Shown here in pieces: positions 1 through 9,506 of a DNA stretch of 64,000 nt. The stretch covers positions 1,864,001 through 1,928,000 of the forward strand of contig NC_009656.1 of NCBI RefSeq assembly GCF_000017205.1, in the 5' to 3' direction. The notes beneath the pieces were generated by a model that did no database searches, was not told the DNA's origin, and saw only the letters and a list, made by a program, of their open reading frames with translations. Made by a program: the position numbers and the translations under genes. How positions within the stretch are numbered: position 1 is the stretch's first letter; the number at the start of each line of letters is the position of its first letter. This DNA is from Pseudomonas paraeruginosa PA7. GTDB lineage: Bacteria > Pseudomonadota > Gammaproteobacteria > Pseudomonadales > Pseudomonadaceae.

Positions 1-3000
1 TCGCGGAAGAGATCGGTACGCCGCTGGGCGCGCTGGTCGGCTACCAGGTGCGCTTCGAGGACCAGAGCGACGACAGTACGCTCATCAAGCTGATGACCGA
101 CGGTATCCTCCTGGCCGAGACCCAGCACGACCGCTACCTGGAGCGCTACGACACGCTGATTGTCGACGAGGCCCACGAGCGCAGCCTGAACATCGATTTC
201 CTCCTCGGCTACCTGAAGACCCTGCTGCACCGGCGTCCGGACCTGAAGCTGGTCATCACCTCGGCGACCATCGACCTGGAACGCTTCTCCAGGCATTTCG
301 ACGGCGCCCCGGTGATCGAGGTATCCGGCCGCACCTATCCGGTGGAGACCTGGTACCGGCCGCTGGCGGCGGAAACCGACGAGGAGGGCAACCGGGTCGA
401 GGACGACCTCTCGGTGGACCAGGGCATCCTCGCCGCCCTCGAGGAGATCGCCGCCCACGAGCGCGAGCTCGGCAAGCGGCCCGGCGACGTGCTGGTGTTC
501 CTCCCCGGCGAGCGGGAGATCCGTGACGCCGCGGAGATGCTGCGCAAGGCCAACCTGCGCCATACCGAGGTGCTGCCGCTGTACGCGCGACTGACCCCGG
601 CCGAGCAGCAGAAGATCTTCCAGCCGCGCCCGGGACGCAAGATCGTGCTGTCCACCAACGTCGCGGAGACCTCGCTGACGGTGCCGGGCATCCGCTACGT
701 GATCGACAGCGGCACCGCGCGGATCAGCCGCTACAGCTACCGCGCCAAGGTCCAGCGGCTGCCCATCGAGGCGGTGTCGCAGGCCAGCGCCAACCAGCGC
801 AAGGGCCGTTGCGGACGGGTCGAGCCGGGCATTTGCGTGCGCCTCTACAGCGAGGAGGACTTCAACGCGCGTCCGGCCTTCACCGATCCGGAAATCCTCC
901 GCACCAACCTGGCCGCGGTGATCCTGCAGATGCTCCACCTGCGCCTGGGCGACATCGAGGCGTTCCCCTTCATCGAGCCGCCGGACGGCAAGGCGATCAA
1001 GGACGGTTTCACCCTCTTGCAGGAGCTTTCCGCGGTCAACCGCGAAGGCCAGCTGACCCCGCTGGGGCGCCAGCTGGCGCGCCTGCCGATCGACCCACGG
1101 CTGGGGCGCATGCTGCTGGAGGCGGCCCAGCAGGGCAGCCTCGAGGAGGTGCTGACGGTGGCCAGCGCGCTGTCCGTGCAGGATCCGCGCGAGCGTCCGG
1201 TGGAGCGCCAGCAGGCCGCCGACCAGGCGCATGCGCAATGGAAAGACCCGGATTCCGACTTCGCCGCGCTGATCAATCTCTGGCGCGGCTTCGAGGAACA
1301 GCGCCAGGCGCTGGGTTCCAACGCCCTGCGCAGCTGGTGCCGGAAGAATTTCCTCAACTACCTGCGCCTGCGCGAGTGGCGCGACGCCCATCGTCAGCTG
1401 ACCCTGATCTGCCGCGAGCTGAAGCTGCCGTTCGGGCGCCCGGCCAGGGCCGAGGCGCGCAAGCCGGAGGCGAAGAAAGGCGCGCCGGCCAATGGCGAGC
1501 GCGAGCTGCCGGGCATCGACTACGCGGCGGTGCACAAGGCGATCCTGTCCGGCCTGCTCAGCCAGATCGGCCAGAAGGCCGAGGAAGGCGACTACCTTGG
1601 CGCCCGCCAGCGACGCTTCTGGATCCATCCGTCCAGCGGCATCGCCCGCAAGCGCCCGCAATGGATCATGGCCGCCGAACTGGTGGAGACCACCAAGCTG
1701 TTCGCGCGGATGGTCGCGAAGATCGAGCCGGACTGGCTGGAGCCGCTGGCCGGGCACCTGATCAAGACCAACCACTTCGAGCCGCACTGGGAGAAGCGTC
1801 GCGGCCAGGTGGTGGCGTTCGAGCAGGTCACCCTCTACGGCCTGATCGTCATCGGCCGACGTCCGGTGCACTACGGCCCGATCGACCCGCCGGTGGCGCG
1901 CGAGCTGTTCATCCGCGAAGGCCTGGTACGTGGCGAGATCAACAGCCGCGCCAGGTGCCTGAGTGCCAACCGGCAGTTGCTGGAAAAGCTCGACGAGCTG
2001 GAAGCCAAGGCGCGCCGGCGCGACATCCTGGCCGACGAGGAAACCCTGTTCGCCTATTACGACGCGCGCCTGCCGGCGGACATCTACCAGACCGCCAGTT
2101 TCGAGAAATGGTACGCCCGCGAGCGACAGAACCAGCCGGACCTGCTGCTGATGCGCGAGGAAGACGTGCTGGCCCGCGAAGCCAGCGAGGTCACCGCCGC
2201 GCAGTACCCGGACCGCCTGCGCCTGGGCGACCTGCAGCTGTCGCTGAGCTACCAGTTCGAGCCCGGCACCGCGCGCGACGGTGTCACCGTGCGGGTACCG
2301 GCGCCGCTGCTGCCGCAGTTGCCGGCCGAGCGCATCGACTGGCTGGTGCCCGGCCTGCTCTACGAGAAGGCGGTGGCGCTGGTGCGCAACCTGCCGAAGG
2401 CGATCCGCAAGAGCTTCGTGCCGGTACCGGACTTCGTCCGTGCCGCCCTGGAGCGCATCACCTTCGGCGAAGGCTCGCTGCCCCAGGCGCTGGGCCGCGA
2501 GCTGCAGCGCATGACCGGCGCGCGGGTGGCCGACGAAGCCTGGGCCGAGGCGGCGACGCAACTGGACGATCACCTGCGGATGAACATCGAGGTGGTCGAC
2601 GCCCAGGGCAAGTTCCTCGGCGAGGGCCGCGACCTGGCCGAACTCACCGCGCGTTTCGCCGAAGCCAGCCAGGCGGCGCTGGCGATACCCCAGGCGAGCG
2701 AGGAACAGCAGCGGCCGGTGGAGGCCAAGGCCTTCGCCAGCGTCGCCGAGAAGGTCCAGCAGAAGATCGCCGGGCTGTCGATGACAGTGTATCCGGCGCT
2801 GGTGGAAGAGCAGGGCGAGGTCAAGGAAGGGCGCTTCCCGACCCAGGCCGAGGCCGACTACCAGCACCGCCGCGCCCTGCAACGACTGCTGTTGCAGCAA
2901 CTGGCCGAACCGGCCAGGTACCTGCGCGCCAAGCTGCCGGGGCAGACCGAGATGGGCCTGCTGTACCGCGAGCTGGGACGGGTCGAGGCGCTGGTCGAGG

Positions 3001-3572
3001 ACATCCTTCTGGCCAGCCTCGACAGCTGCGTGCTGCAGGGCGAAAGCCTGCCGCGCGACGGTGCCGCCCTGGCGGCGCTGGCCGAACGCAAGCGCGGCGC
3101 CTGGAACGAGCATGCCGAGCGCCTGGCGCGCCTGGTGCTGGAGATCCTCAAGCTCTGGCACGGCCTGCAGAAGCGCTTCAAAGGCAAGGTCGACCTGGCC
3201 ATGACGGTGCCGCTGAACGACGTCAAGGGCCAGTTGGCCAACCTGGTCTATCCGGGCTTCGTCCGCGCCACTCCGCTGGAGTGGTTGAAGGAGTATCCGC
3301 GTTACCTCAAGGCTGTCGAGCAGCGCCTGGACAAGGTCGCTGGCCAGGTCCAGCGCGACCGGGTGTGGAGCGGCGAGCTGGGCGAACTCTGGGCGCAATA
3401 CCAGGCGCGCCTCGCCAAGCACGCCCAGGAAGGCAAGCGCGACGCCGAGTTGCAGTTGTATCGCTGGATGCTGGAGGAGTACCGGGTCTCGCTGTTCGCC
3501 CAGCAACTGGGAACCCGGCTGCCGGTCTCGGACAAGCGCCTGGCCAAGCAGTGGAGCCAGGTCGAGGGCTAG
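1..3572 (+). CDS. hrpA: ATP-dependent RNA helicase HrpA, 3' part
   Basis: DEAH-box RNA helicase, cytoplasmic, linked in other bacteria to mRNA processing and rescue of stalled ribosomes. The frame is open from base 3, so the gene begins upstream of the window and the N-terminus with Walker A is missing. Visible in order: the DEAH motif in VDEAHERSLNIDF, SAT motif III (VITSATIDLERF), the C-terminal helicase motifs STNVAETSLTVPG and QRKGRCGRVEPG, then the HA2/OB-fold region and the long C-terminal DUF3418 extension typical of bacterial HrpA. It ends with TAG and is followed by a strong bidirectional terminator shared with phoA. The length fits a protein of about 1,300 residues. Confidence 0.95.
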   Translation, partial: AEEIGTPLGALVGYQVRFEDQSDDSTLIKLMTDGILLAETQHDRYLERYDTLIVDEAHERSLNIDFLLGYLKTLLHRRPDLKLVITSATIDLERFSRHFDGAPVIEVSGRTYPVETWYRPLAAETDEEGNRVEDDLSVDQGILAALEEIAAHERELGKRPGDVLVFLPGEREIRDAAEMLRKANLRHTEVLPLYARLTPAEQQKIFQPRPGRKIVLSTNVAETSLTVPGIRYVIDSGTARISRYSYRAKVQRLPIEAVSQASANQRKGRCGRVEPGICVRLYSEEDFNARPAFTDPEILRTNLAAVILQMLHLRLGDIEAFPFIEPPDGKAIKDGFTLLQELSAVNREGQLTPLGRQLARLPIDPRLGRMLLEAAQQGSLEEVLTVASALSVQDPRERPVERQQAADQAHAQWKDPDSDFAALINLWRGFEEQRQALGSNALRSWCRKNFLNYLRLREWRDAHRQLTLICRELKLPFGRPARAEARKPEAKKGAPANGERELPGIDYAAVHKAILSGLLSQIGQKAEEGDYLGARQRRFWIHPSSGIARKRPQWIMAAELVETTKLFARMVAKIEPDWLEPLAGHLIKTNHFEPHWEKRRGQVVAFEQVTLYGLIVIGRRPVHYGPIDPPVARELFIREGLVRGEINSRARCLSANRQLLEKLDELEAKARRRDILADEETLFAYYDARLPADIYQTASFEKWYARERQNQPDLLLMREEDVLAREASEVTAAQYPDRLRLGDLQLSLSYQFEPGTARDGVTVRVPAPLLPQLPAERIDWLVPGLLYEKAVALVRNLPKAIRKSFVPVPDFVRAALERITFGEGSLPQALGRELQRMTGARVADEAWAEAATQLDDHLRMNIEVVDAQGKFLGEGRDLAELTARFAEASQAALAIPQASEEQQRPVEAKAFASVAEKVQQKIAGLSMTVYPALVEEQGEVKEGRFPTQAEADYQHRRALQRLLLQQLAEPARYLRAKLPGQTEMGLLYRELGRVEALVEDILLASLDSCVLQGESLPRDGAALAALAERKRGAWNEHAERLARLVLEILKLWHGLQKRFKGKVDLAMTVPLNDVKGQLANLVYPGFVRATPLEWLKEYPRYLKAVEQRLDKVAGQVQRDRVWSGELGELWAQYQARLAKHAQEGKRDAELQLYRWMLEEYRVSLFAQQLGTRLPVSDKRLAKQWSQVEG

Positions 3573-3589
3573 GGAATCCGCGGGAAATG

Positions 3590-3625
3590 AAAGAGGCGCG
3601 CCGGTCGAAACCGGCGCGCCTCTTT
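3590..3625. terminator. Bidirectional intrinsic terminator between hrpA and phoA
   Basis: A perfect 15-bp stem (AAAGAGGCGCGCCGG against its complement) closes a 6-nt TCGAAA loop. It starts with A residues and ends with T residues, so it can work on both strands between the two convergent genes. Confidence 0.85.
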
Positions 3626-3638
3626 CGTTCTGCTCCGA

Positions 3639-5069
3639 TCAGTCGCGCAGGTTCAGTGCGCGACGGATGGTGAAGAACAGGTCGGTCTGGTCGGTCAGGC
3701 CGGTGACATTGGCGGCTTGCGGGCCATAGGCGGCGATGCGCAGCTGGGTGCCGGTATGTTCCTGGGAGCCTTCCTCGGAATTGCCGTAGCTGATCGCCAG
3801 CGGTGCGCCGTCCTTGGTCGTGAGCAGCTGGGTCAGCCCTGGCGCGGCGGTTTCCGGCGGGATGATCTGGCTGGAATGGGCGTGGTCGGCGGTGACGATC
3901 ACCAGGGTCTCGCCGTCGGCCTTGGCGAAGGCCAGGGCCTTCTGCACGGCTTCGTCGAGATCGACTGTCTCGCCGATCTGGCCACAGGGGTTGGCGGCGT
4001 GGTCCTGCTTGTCGATGGACGCGCCCTCGACCTGGAGGAAGAAACCGTTCGGATTGTCCTTCAACAGCTCGATGGCCTTGCTGGTCATCTGTGCCAGGGT
4101 GGGGATGTCGGCGGTGCGTTTCGGATTCGCCTCGCAGGTCACCGCCGGCTGGGTCAGGTTGCCGTGGTAGGTGGCGGTCGGACCGAGCCAGCGTACCGGC
4201 ATGTTGCCCGGCGCGAACAGGCCGATCAGCGGTTGCTTCTGGTTGGCGCGGCGCACGGCCTTGAGGTCGTCGAGGTTTTCGACGATCCGGTAGCCACGGG
4301 CTTCGGCCTGGGCACGCAGGGTCTTGCCGGCGTAGCGGCCAGCCTTGGCGGTTTCCGCGAAGGTCGCGGCGCCGCCGCCGAGGACAACGTCAGGGCGGGT
4401 CTTCAGCCACTGCTCGGTGATCGAGCCGGCGCCGCCGTTCTCCAGGGCATTGCTCGGGCAGCGCTTGCTGGTGGCCTCGGGGCCGTAGCACTTGCGAGCG
4501 GTGACGTGGGCGAGCAGGGCGGCGGGAGTGGCGTCCTGCAGCTCGGCGGTGGAGACGTTGCCGGTGGCCTTGCCGTTGAGCTTGGCCAGTTCCAGCAGGT
4601 TGCGGTGCGGCTGCTCGTGGATATCCACGCCGATCGCGCCGTTGTAGGACTTGACCCCGGTGGCCCAGGCGGTGGCCGAAGCGGCGGAATCGGTCACGTA
4701 GTCCGGCAGGCCGCTGTCCTTGTGCAGGGCGTAGTGGGTGTACTGGCCGGTCAGCGGCAGCGCGTCGATGCCCTTGAAGTAGCCGCCCGCGCCGCGCGCG
4801 TAGTTGCGCGCCACGGTGATTTCGGAGTCGCCCATGCCGTCGCCGATCAGCAGGATCACATTCTTCGCCTTCTTCTTCGACAGCGACTGCTTCAGGGCCT
4901 GGGTCAGGTCCTGCTCGACGCGCCGCGCGCCGCCGTATTCGCTGATTTCGCCGCGCGCCTGGCGGTTGAACAGCGACGGATCGTCCTGGCGTGCCTGGGC
5001 CGGCAGAGCGCTGCCGAGCACGGCCATGGAGACGGCGAGAGAAAGGGCGAGGGGATAGCCTGGGGTCAT
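3639..5069 (-). CDS. phoA: Alkaline phosphatase PhoA
   Basis: Periplasmic or secreted phosphomonoesterase (EC 3.1.3.1) that frees phosphate from organic esters under phosphate starvation. The 476-residue product has a signal peptide ending near ALPAQA (residues 1-26). [10 protein letters not shown] (Asp77) supplies a metal ligand and [13 protein letters not shown] (Ser128) the phosphorylated serine. Downstream [12 protein letters not shown] and TADHAHSS give further zinc ligands. The start was chosen at the ATG preceded by AGGGAA; an ATG 7 bases upstream is in another frame. A Pho-box promoter lies about 65-100 bp upstream. It is a single gene convergent with hrpA. Confidence 0.96.
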   Translation of the reverse strand: MTPGYPLALSLAVSMAVLGSALPAQARQDDPSLFNRQARGEISEYGGARRVEQDLTQALKQSLSKKKAKNVILLIGDGMGDSEITVARNYARGAGGYFKGIDALPLTGQYTHYALHKDSGLPDYVTDSAASATAWATGVKSYNGAIGVDIHEQPHRNLLELAKLNGKATGNVSTAELQDATPAALLAHVTARKCYGPEATSKRCPSNALENGGAGSITEQWLKTRPDVVLGGGAATFAETAKAGRYAGKTLRAQAEARGYRIVENLDDLKAVRRANQKQPLIGLFAPGNMPVRWLGPTATYHGNLTQPAVTCEANPKRTADIPTLAQMTSKAIELLKDNPNGFFLQVEGASIDKQDHAANPCGQIGETVDLDEAVQKALAFAKADGETLVIVTADHAHSSQIIPPETAAPGLTQLLTTKDGAPLAISYGNSEEGSQEHTGTQLRIAAYGPQAANVTGLTDQTDLFFTIRRALNLRD

Positions 5070-5133
5070 GACGCATTTCCCTATGTTGAGGAGGTGGCTG
5101 TGGCGGCCGGCCGGGCCGGCCGCGAGTGCTACG

Positions 5134-5167
5134 AAAGTAGGGAAGGGTGATGACGGGCTTGTGACAA
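5134..5167 (-). promoter_or_regulatory. PhoB-type promoter of phoA
   Basis: Read on the minus strand, TTGTCAC-AAGC-CCGTCAT (5167 to 5150) resembles two direct CTGTCAT repeats spaced 11 bp. Ten nucleotides later comes TACTTT (5139-5134) as a -10. This is the usual PhoB activation layout with no -35 hexamer. The call rests on sequence match and spacing only. Confidence 0.75.
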
Positions 5168-5272
5168 TTTCTTTCGAAGTGTGTGGCGCGCGCGGCGTAT
5201 CACATCGTGACGAGCCTGGGGCGAGCCGGTATGGTGCGCAGGTCTACTCCGCTTCGTCCAAGGAAAGCTTCC

Positions 5273-5710
5273 ATGAGCCTGCAAGGCGTTTACGATTCCC
5301 AGAACATCTTCGCCAAGATCATTCGCGGCGAAGCTCCCTGCTACAAGATCTACGAGGACGAGGATGTCCTCGCCTTCCTCGATCTGTTCCCGCAATCGTA
5401 CGGCCACGCCCTGGTGATCCCCAAGCACGCCGAGGCGCGCAACCTGCTCGAGATCGATGCGCAGAACCTGGCCAGGGTCATGGCTGTGGTCCAGCGCCTG
5501 GCCCGCGCGCTGGTCGACGAGGTGCAGCCGGACGGCGTGCAGGTCGCCCAGTTCAACGGCGCTCCCGCGGGGCAGACCGTGTTCCATCTGCACTTCCACG
5601 TCATCCCGCGCTTCAGCGGCGAGAACCTCGGTATCCACGCGGCGAAGCAGGGCGATCCCGAGGTGCTTGCGCAACTCCAGCAGCGCCTCGTGAAGCGTCT
5701 GCAGGACTGA
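5273..5710 (+). CDS. HIT-family nucleotide hydrolase/transferase
   Basis: A 145-residue histidine-triad protein of the HinT/Fhit superfamily, which hydrolyses nucleoside phosphoramidates or dinucleoside polyphosphates. The triad is clear in HLHFHV (His105, His107, His109), with the usual N-terminal IFAKIIRGEAPCYKIYEDE strand. The start is the ATG behind AAGGAAAG; the open frame extends upstream into the phoA promoter region and is not needed. The substrate cannot be read from sequence. Confidence 0.93.
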   Translation: MSLQGVYDSQNIFAKIIRGEAPCYKIYEDEDVLAFLDLFPQSYGHALVIPKHAEARNLLEIDAQNLARVMAVVQRLARALVDEVQPDGVQVAQFNGAPAGQTVFHLHFHVIPRFSGENLGIHAAKQGDPEVLAQLQQRLVKRLQD

Positions 5711-5761
5711 TCGGCGGGGGCCGGCTGGTCCTGCGGCGGAGCGCCGAAGGCGGGCGACGGT

Positions 5762-6175
5762 TCATTCGGCGCGGATGTCGAAGCCGCTACTGGCCTCGCT
5801 GACGATGCGGAAGCGGGCGCTGCCATCGGCGGCCACATGGACGCCCAGCTCGCGGTTGAGCAGGCCCTTGCCGCAGAGGGTGTCGTCCTGCGTGTCGATG
5901 CCGATGCCGACCACATGCTCGCCCGCCGGGACCTGGAAGCTGGCTTCCTCGCCGACGCCGATGCGCGCGGCCACCTGGCGGTCGATAAGGAACGCCACGT
6001 AGCAGCCTCCGCCCAGGTAGCCATAGTCGCGGTGGACCTCCAGCCGCCCGCCGCCGTTCACCGGCTGCTGGAAGCCGAGCAGGCGGTCGGTGGGAATGGC
6101 CCGGGTCTTCTCGGCGGGAACCGAGGAACAGCCGGCCAGGAGGGAAAGGATCGCTACGGCATACATGGGGCGCAT
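5762..6175 (-). CDS. Small lipoprotein
   Basis: A 137-residue predicted lipoprotein. It has a short hydrophobic leader and the lipobox LLAGC, cleaved before Cys16. The rest is a soluble beta-rich domain with two later cysteines in GGGCYVAF and TLCGKG. Serine follows the lipobox cysteine, so outer-membrane sorting is expected. I do not recognise a catalytic motif. A good ribosome site (GGAGAG) precedes the start. It is convergent with the HIT gene, with only 51 bp between them. Confidence 0.8.
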   Translation of the reverse strand: MRPMYAVAILSLLAGCSSVPAEKTRAIPTDRLLGFQQPVNGGGRLEVHRDYGYLGGGCYVAFLIDRQVAARIGVGEEASFQVPAGEHVVGIGIDTQDDTLCGKGLLNRELGVHVAADGSARFRIVSEASSGFDIRAE

Positions 6176-6286
6176 GAAGGCTCTCCGTCGAAAGGTTCCT
6201 TCAGGCTAGTCGAGTTTCATCGCGGCGCGGGGGACCGGGCGCGGCGCGCCGGAATGCCTGGCCTGTTCTTGCGGAGGTAGCCAGCG

Positions 6287-6778
6287 ATGCGCCAGGCCCT
6301 GCTTATCGTCGACGTGCAACCCTGCTTCGCCCCGCCGCACTGGCTGCTGGATGGGATTGGCCGGTTGCTCGGACACATGCCTTCGCTGGCCAGCGTCGAG
6401 CTCCACGACGAAGCACGCACGCCGTTCCAGCGCCAGCTCGGCTGGCGGCCGCCGCTCGACGACGCCTGCCTGGTGGCGGCCGAACGGGTGTTCGTCAAGC
6501 ACGGCTACCTGCCGACGGCGGAAATGCTCGATCATCTGCGCGGGCTGCAAGCGGAGCGGGTGCTGGTCTGCGGCATCCAGGCCGACACCTGCGTGCTGGC
6601 CGCCGGCTTCGCCCTGTTCGACGCCGGCCTGCGGCCGACCCTGATTGGCGACCTGGTGGTCGGTTCCTCGCTGGATCGCTCGGGCGAGCTGGGCGTGCGC
6701 CTGTGGCGGCACCATTTCGGCCAGGTCGTCGACCTGGCCGAGGTGCTGGAGGAACTGAGACTCAGTGCGGGCGGCTGA
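6287..6778 (+). CDS. Isochorismatase-like cysteine hydrolase
   Basis: A 163-residue cytoplasmic hydrolase of the isochorismatase/nicotinamidase fold. ALLIVDVQ supplies the catalytic Asp, VFVKHGYLP the Lys, and GIQADTCVLAAGFALFDAG the nucleophilic Cys. The start ATG is preceded by GGAGG. It is shorter than most members of about 180-220 residues. The 3' end overlaps the convergent ankyrin gene by 17 bp. The substrate is unknown. Confidence 0.88.
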   Translation: MRQALLIVDVQPCFAPPHWLLDGIGRLLGHMPSLASVELHDEARTPFQRQLGWRPPLDDACLVAAERVFVKHGYLPTAEMLDHLRGLQAERVLVCGIQADTCVLAAGFALFDAGLRPTLIGDLVVGSSLDRSGELGVRLWRHHFGQVVDLAEVLEELRLSAGG

Positions 6779-7277
6779 GCAGGGCGAGCGTGGCTTCGGC
6801 GTTCATCATCCGCGCCGCCGCCAGCGGCGTCAGGCCGGCGGCGTCCCGGGCGTCGCGCCGGGCGCCGTGGGCCAGCAGACTGGCGGCGACTTCCACCCGG
6901 TTGAACATGGCGGCCATCATCAGCGCTGTCTTGCCATCGGCCGAGGCGCCCTCGACGTCGGCGCCACCGGCGAGAAGCAGTTCGACCATCGCCAGGTCAC
7001 CCTTGAACGCCGCGCCGGCCAGCGGCGTCTGCCCGGCCAGGTTGCGCAGGTCCGGGTCGGCCTTGTAGGCCAGCAGCAGGCGTACCGTGTCGGCATGGCC
7101 GTGGTAGCTGGCCAGCATCAGCAGGCTGTCGCCCTTGTGGTTGCGCAGATTCGGCGGCAGGCCCTGTTGCAGCAACTGGCCGAGGCGCTGGCTGTTGCCT
7201 TGGCGGGCCAGGTCGAAGAGCTGATGGACGAACGCCTGGGTTTCCATATCCAGTTCTGGGCGCGGGCTGTCGGTCAT
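6762..7277 (-). CDS. Ankyrin-repeat protein
   Basis: A 171-residue soluble protein of about four to five ankyrin repeats, a protein-protein interaction scaffold. Repeat cores are visible in GDSLLMLASYHGHADTVRLL, GQTPLAGAAFKGDLAMVELL, GKTALMMAAMFNRVEVAASL and GLTPLAAARMMNAEATLALL. The start was set at MTDSPRPE, behind a GGAAG ribosome site; a longer frame running to 7616 lacks coding character. The partner is unknown. It faces the isochorismatase-like gene tail to tail. Confidence 0.88.
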   Translation of the reverse strand: MTDSPRPELDMETQAFVHQLFDLARQGNSQRLGQLLQQGLPPNLRNHKGDSLLMLASYHGHADTVRLLLAYKADPDLRNLAGQTPLAGAAFKGDLAMVELLLAGGADVEGASADGKTALMMAAMFNRVEVAASLLAHGARRDARDAAGLTPLAAARMMNAEATLALLSRPH

Positions 7278-7770
7278 GGGATGGCTTCCTTGTGAATTCC
7301 GGGTCTGCCCAATGATAGGTGGCCTGGCCGCGGCGGGCTCTTGAGCATTGCCTATGGGCCGGGTTGGCAAATTCAATCGCTGGCTGAGGTGGGAAGCTGC
7401 CAGCCTGCTGTGACCGGAAGATGGCCTGGTTGCGTCGTCTTTACAGTTCGATACGGATACCGGCGGCGAAAACGAGGAAAATAAGCCGATCGTGCGCCTA
7501 TCGGCTGTGCCCGGCGCGCGCTCTGGAATATCCTTAGCGCCATCGATACCACTGAGCGGTGCGCGCGCTGGCCGAAGCGAGGCGGTGGCACACTGCGCAA
7601 CGGTGGTCGACGGCACCGGACCCTGTACGAAAGCGCGCCGCCAGCGTCCTTTCCTGGAGCGCCCGGTATCGTCACGAGCGAACCCGTTTCCGGTGCCGGC
7701 CCCCGGCGGGCACCGACATGCCTACATCGGCCCCGTTCGACGGCGGCCCAGCGAAAGAAGAGGAACGACT
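7278..7770. other. Intergenic region between the ankyrin gene and fabH-like gene
   Basis: This 493-bp stretch must hold the divergent promoters of both neighbours. I see no convincing ORF, RNA gene or strong terminator. A weak ECF-promoter-like pair (TGTACG at 7624-7629 and CGTC at 7645-7648, 15 nt apart) resembles the better one at 9986-10011 but is below what I would call. Confidence 0.5.
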
Positions 7771-8892
7771 GTGCATAAAGCCGTCATCAGTGGAACCGGT
7801 CTTTATACCCCGCCCTACAGCATCTCCAACGACGAACTGGTGGAGAGCTTCAATACCTTCGTGCGCCAGTACAACGACCAGCATGCCGAAGCCATCGCCA
7901 AGGGCGAGCTGGAAGCGCTGGCCGAGTCCAGCTCGGCCTTCATCGAGAAGGCGTCCGGCATCAAGAGCCGCTTCGTGATGAACAAGGAAGGCATCCTCGA
8001 TCCGCAGCGCATGGTTCCGCACCTGCCCGAGCGCAGCAACGACGAATGGTCGATCCTCTGCGAGATGGCCGTGGCCGCCGCCCGCGAAGCGCTGCAGCGC
8101 GCCGGTCGCAGCGCGGCCGATATCGACGGGGTGATCGTCGCCTGTTCCAACCTGCAACGCGCCTACCCGGCGATCGCCGTGGAAGTGCAGGCCGCGCTGG
8201 GTATCCAGGGCTACGGCTACGACATGAACGTGGCCTGCTCCTCGGCGACCTTCGGCATCCAGGCCGCCACCACCGCGATCCAGACCGGCCAGGCGCGGGC
8301 GATCCTGATGGTCAATCCGGAAATCTGCACCGGCCACCTGAACTTCCGCGATCGCGACAGCCACTTCATCTTCGGCGATGCCTGCACCGCGGTGATCGTC
8401 GAGCGCGCCGACCTGGCCGTGTCGAAGCACCAGTTCGACATCGTCAGCACCCGGCTGCTGACCCAGTTCTCCAATAACATCCGCAACAATTTCGGCTTCC
8501 TCAACCGCGCCGACGAAAGCGGTATCGGCAAGCGCGACAAGCTGTTCGTCCAGGAAGGCCGCAAGGTGTTCAAGGACGTCTGCCCGATGGTCGCCGAACT
8601 GATCGGCGAGCACCTGGCGGCCAACGACATCGCGGTCGCCGAGGTCAAGCGCTTCTGGCTGCACCAGGCCAACCTCAACATGAACCTGCTGATCACTCGC
8701 AAGCTGCTCGGTCGCGACGCCGAGGCGCACGAGGCGCCGGTGATCCTCGACAGCTACGCGAACACCAGTTCCGCCGGTTCGGTGATCGCCCTGCACCTGC
8801 ACCAGGACGACCTGCCCAGCGGCGCCATCGGGGTGCTCAGCTCGTTCGGCGCCGGCTACTCGATCGGTAGCGTGATCCTGCGTAAACACTGA
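7771..8892 (+). CDS. FabH-like 3-oxoacyl-ACP synthase (beta-ketoacyl synthase III family)
   Basis: A 373-residue condensing enzyme. The catalytic triad is present: Cys156 in DMNVACSSATFG, His298 in FWLHQANLNMN and Asn331 in SYANTSSAGS. A GTG start (MHKAVISGTG) is preferred over the upstream open frame, which has no ribosome site. The P. aeruginosa homologue (PA3286) is known to condense octanoyl-CoA from beta-oxidation with malonyl-ACP, feeding fatty acid synthesis. The ECF sigma gene starts 2 nt after its stop, so the two are almost certainly cotranscribed and translationally coupled. Confidence 0.93.
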   Translation: MHKAVISGTGLYTPPYSISNDELVESFNTFVRQYNDQHAEAIAKGELEALAESSSAFIEKASGIKSRFVMNKEGILDPQRMVPHLPERSNDEWSILCEMAVAAAREALQRAGRSAADIDGVIVACSNLQRAYPAIAVEVQAALGIQGYGYDMNVACSSATFGIQAATTAIQTGQARAILMVNPEICTGHLNFRDRDSHFIFGDACTAVIVERADLAVSKHQFDIVSTRLLTQFSNNIRNNFGFLNRADESGIGKRDKLFVQEGRKVFKDVCPMVAELIGEHLAANDIAVAEVKRFWLHQANLNMNLLITRKLLGRDAEAHEAPVILDSYANTSSAGSVIALHLHQDDLPSGAIGVLSSFGAGYSIGSVILRKH

Positions 8893-8894
8893 TC

Positions 8895-9506
8895 GTGGCG
8901 GCACCTACCGACGCCGAGTTGCTGCCGCGCCTGCTGGCCGGCGAGCAGCGAGCCTTCCGCGAGCTGGTCGGCGCCTACCAGGGCGCCATGCGGGCCGTGG
9001 CCTGGGCGATCATCGGCAAATCGCACACCGAGGAGGTGGTGCAGGATGCCTGGCTCGCGGCGGTGCGCGGCCTGGACGGTTTCCAGGGGCGCTCGAGCCT
9101 GAAGACCTGGCTGCTGACCATCACCGCGAATACCGCCAAGAGTCGCTTGCGCCAGGTGCGCCGGGAGGTTTTTCTCGACGACCTGCCGGGCCCGCATGGT
9201 ACGGTGGACGAGCGGCGCTTCGCCGCCGACGGACACTGGAGCCAGCCGCCGCATGCCTGGCACGAGGACTCGCCGGACGCCCTGCTCACCGAAGGCGAGC
9301 TGCGCGACTGCCTGGAAAAGACCCTCAACAGCCTGTCCGAATTGCAGCGCAGCGTGCTGACCCTGCGTGAACGCCAGGGCTTGGAGCTGGATGAAATCCG
9401 TGATCTGCTGGACATCACGCTGTCCAATGTCAGGGTGCTGTTGCATCGCGCCCGGCTGAAAGTCTTCGCCACCCTGGAGCATTTCGAGGAAACCGGTCAA
9501 TGCTGA
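8895..9506 (+). CDS. ECF-family RNA polymerase sigma factor
   Basis: A 203-residue group IV sigma factor. Region 2 is seen in FRELVGAYQGAMRAVAWAI to VVQDAWLAAVRGLDGFQG, and region 4 in LSELQRSVLTLRERQGLELD with the helix-turn-helix up to LSNVRVLLHRAR. It starts at GTG 8895, 2 nt after the condensing enzyme, and its last 7 bp overlap the anti-sigma gene. The target is likely the peptide operon starting at 10067, whose promoter has an ECF-type TGTAAC-N16-CGTC sequence. Related MNIO-peptide operons in other bacteria are often ECF-controlled. Confidence 0.93.
   Translation: MAAPTDAELLPRLLAGEQRAFRELVGAYQGAMRAVAWAIIGKSHTEEVVQDAWLAAVRGLDGFQGRSSLKTWLLTITANTAKSRLRQVRREVFLDDLPGPHGTVDERRFAADGHWSQPPHAWHEDSPDALLTEGELRDCLEKTLNSLSELQRSVLTLRERQGLELDEIRDLLDITLSNVRVLLHRARLKVFATLEHFEETGQC

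Noticed and set aside
809-3673. A 954-codon plus-strand frame inside hrpA
   Set aside because: Pro/Arg/Ala/Gly-rich out-of-frame translation of a clearly recognised helicase gene.
7624-7648. Second ECF promoter upstream of the fabH-like gene
   Set aside because: TGTACG-N15-CGTC deviates in both sequence and spacing from the good site at 9986; too weak to call.
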